Positions 63,770-64,000 of a stretch of 64,000 nt of DNA are shown here, piece after piece. The stretch is from Beijerinckiaceae bacterium. Its GTDB lineage: Bacteria > Pseudomonadota > Alphaproteobacteria > Rhizobiales > Beijerinckiaceae. The position numbers were made by a program, and so were the translations under genes. Where the stretch lies: contig JAPZTO010000006.1 of the NCBI GenBank assembly GCA_027532775.1, positions 200,047-264,046 on the forward strand, given 5' to 3'. Positions within the stretch are counted from its first letter, which is position 1. Each line of letters begins with the position of its first letter. Under the pieces are notes generated by a model that saw nothing but the letters and a program-made list of their open reading frames with translations, was not told where the DNA came from and did not search any database.

Positions 63770-64000
63770 TCAGCCGCGATCCCGCAGAATCCGGCCCTGC
63801 TCGCGCTTCCAGTCCCGCGCCTTCTCGGTCTCGCGCTTATCATGCAGCTTCTTGCCGCGTGCGAGTGCGATCTCGACCTTGGCGCGGCCCTTTTCGTTGA
63901 AATAGACCTTGAGCGGCACGATCGTCATGCCCTCACGCTCGACGGCGATGGCGAGCCGGTTCATCTGCTTGCGCTGGAGCAGCAGTTTCCGCGGCCGTTT
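63770..64000 (-). CDS. smpB: SsrA-binding protein SmpB (5' end outside window)
   Basis: The last 76 residues of SmpB, which brings tmRNA to stalled ribosomes. [20 protein letters not shown] is the core barrel strand, followed by [20 protein letters not shown], the C-terminal helix-forming tail. The reading frame continues past the window edge. It is convergent with the glycosylase gene with a 4-bp gap. Confidence 0.95.
   Translation of the reverse strand, partial: KRPRKLLLQRKQMNRLAIAVEREGMTIVPLKVYFNEKGRAKVEIALARGKKLHDKRETEKARDWKREQGRILRDRG

Overview
The window is GC-rich chromosomal DNA from an alphaproteobacterium, most likely of the order Hyphomicrobiales (Rhizobiales). The evidence is gene order: glyA-nrdR-ribD/E-ribH-nusB-thiL, hppA-bamE-chaperone-yceD-plsX-fabH-ihfA-merR, ldtR with a DUF6163-type gene, hemB-bpt, and rpoZ-rsh-pyrE-pdxJ-acpS plus lepB-rnc-era-recO-parC. 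No rRNA, tRNA, CRISPR array, phage or complete insertion sequence was seen. The genus cannot be read from the sequence.

Layout. 1-4315: the end of a DODA-type dioxygenase, then a minus-strand operon of an OpgH-like glucosyltransferase, an FkbM methyltransferase and an unrecognised secreted protein. 4457-10403: an accessory cluster around a degenerate pterin-synthase-fold protein, with a BchC-like dehydrogenase, a family-4 glycosyltransferase, a methyltransferase, a cytochrome b561, a stand-alone RibD reductase domain and a second GTP cyclohydrolase II. A YfhO-type membrane protein follows. 12837-31470: housekeeping (MerR, IHF alpha, fatty acid/phospholipid initiation, H+-pyrophosphatase, thiamin, riboflavin, serine hydroxymethyltransferase) and a cell-wall pair, an L,D-transpeptidase with its MarR-type regulator LdtR. 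31732-42539: DUF6163 protein, a HIBYL-CoA hydrolase-like enzyme, hemB, an orphan LivH-type permease, threonine ammonia-lyase, bpt, redox proteins and parC. 42624-47305: an orphan TadG-like gene, then recO-era-rnc-lepB. 47682-56418: an eight-gene catabolic block that separates lepB from acpS. 56570-64000: acpS-pdxJ-pyrE-thioesterase-rsh-rpoZ, a palindromic element, an NYN-domain gene, a family-5 uracil-DNA glycosylase and the end of smpB.

The most interesting accessory system is 4457-10403. A GCHII-type enzyme would open GTP, a RibD-type reductase could act on the product, and tightly coupled genes for a pterin-fold protein, a glycosyltransferase and a methyltransferase suggest a decorated pterin or pyrimidine metabolite. 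Its product is not known to me. The second accessory unit (47682-56418) looks like a pathway from an alcohol or aldehyde through an acyl-CoA to a hydrated acid. Both operons show stop/start overlaps that imply translational coupling.

Small-scale structure is also notable: ten near-complete copies and two partial copies of a palindromic intergenic repeat, mostly in head-to-head pairs; a 267-bp element with long inverted termini beside rpoZ; an in-frame RibD-RibE fusion; and two places where the last bases of a gene are repeated just downstream of its stop codon.
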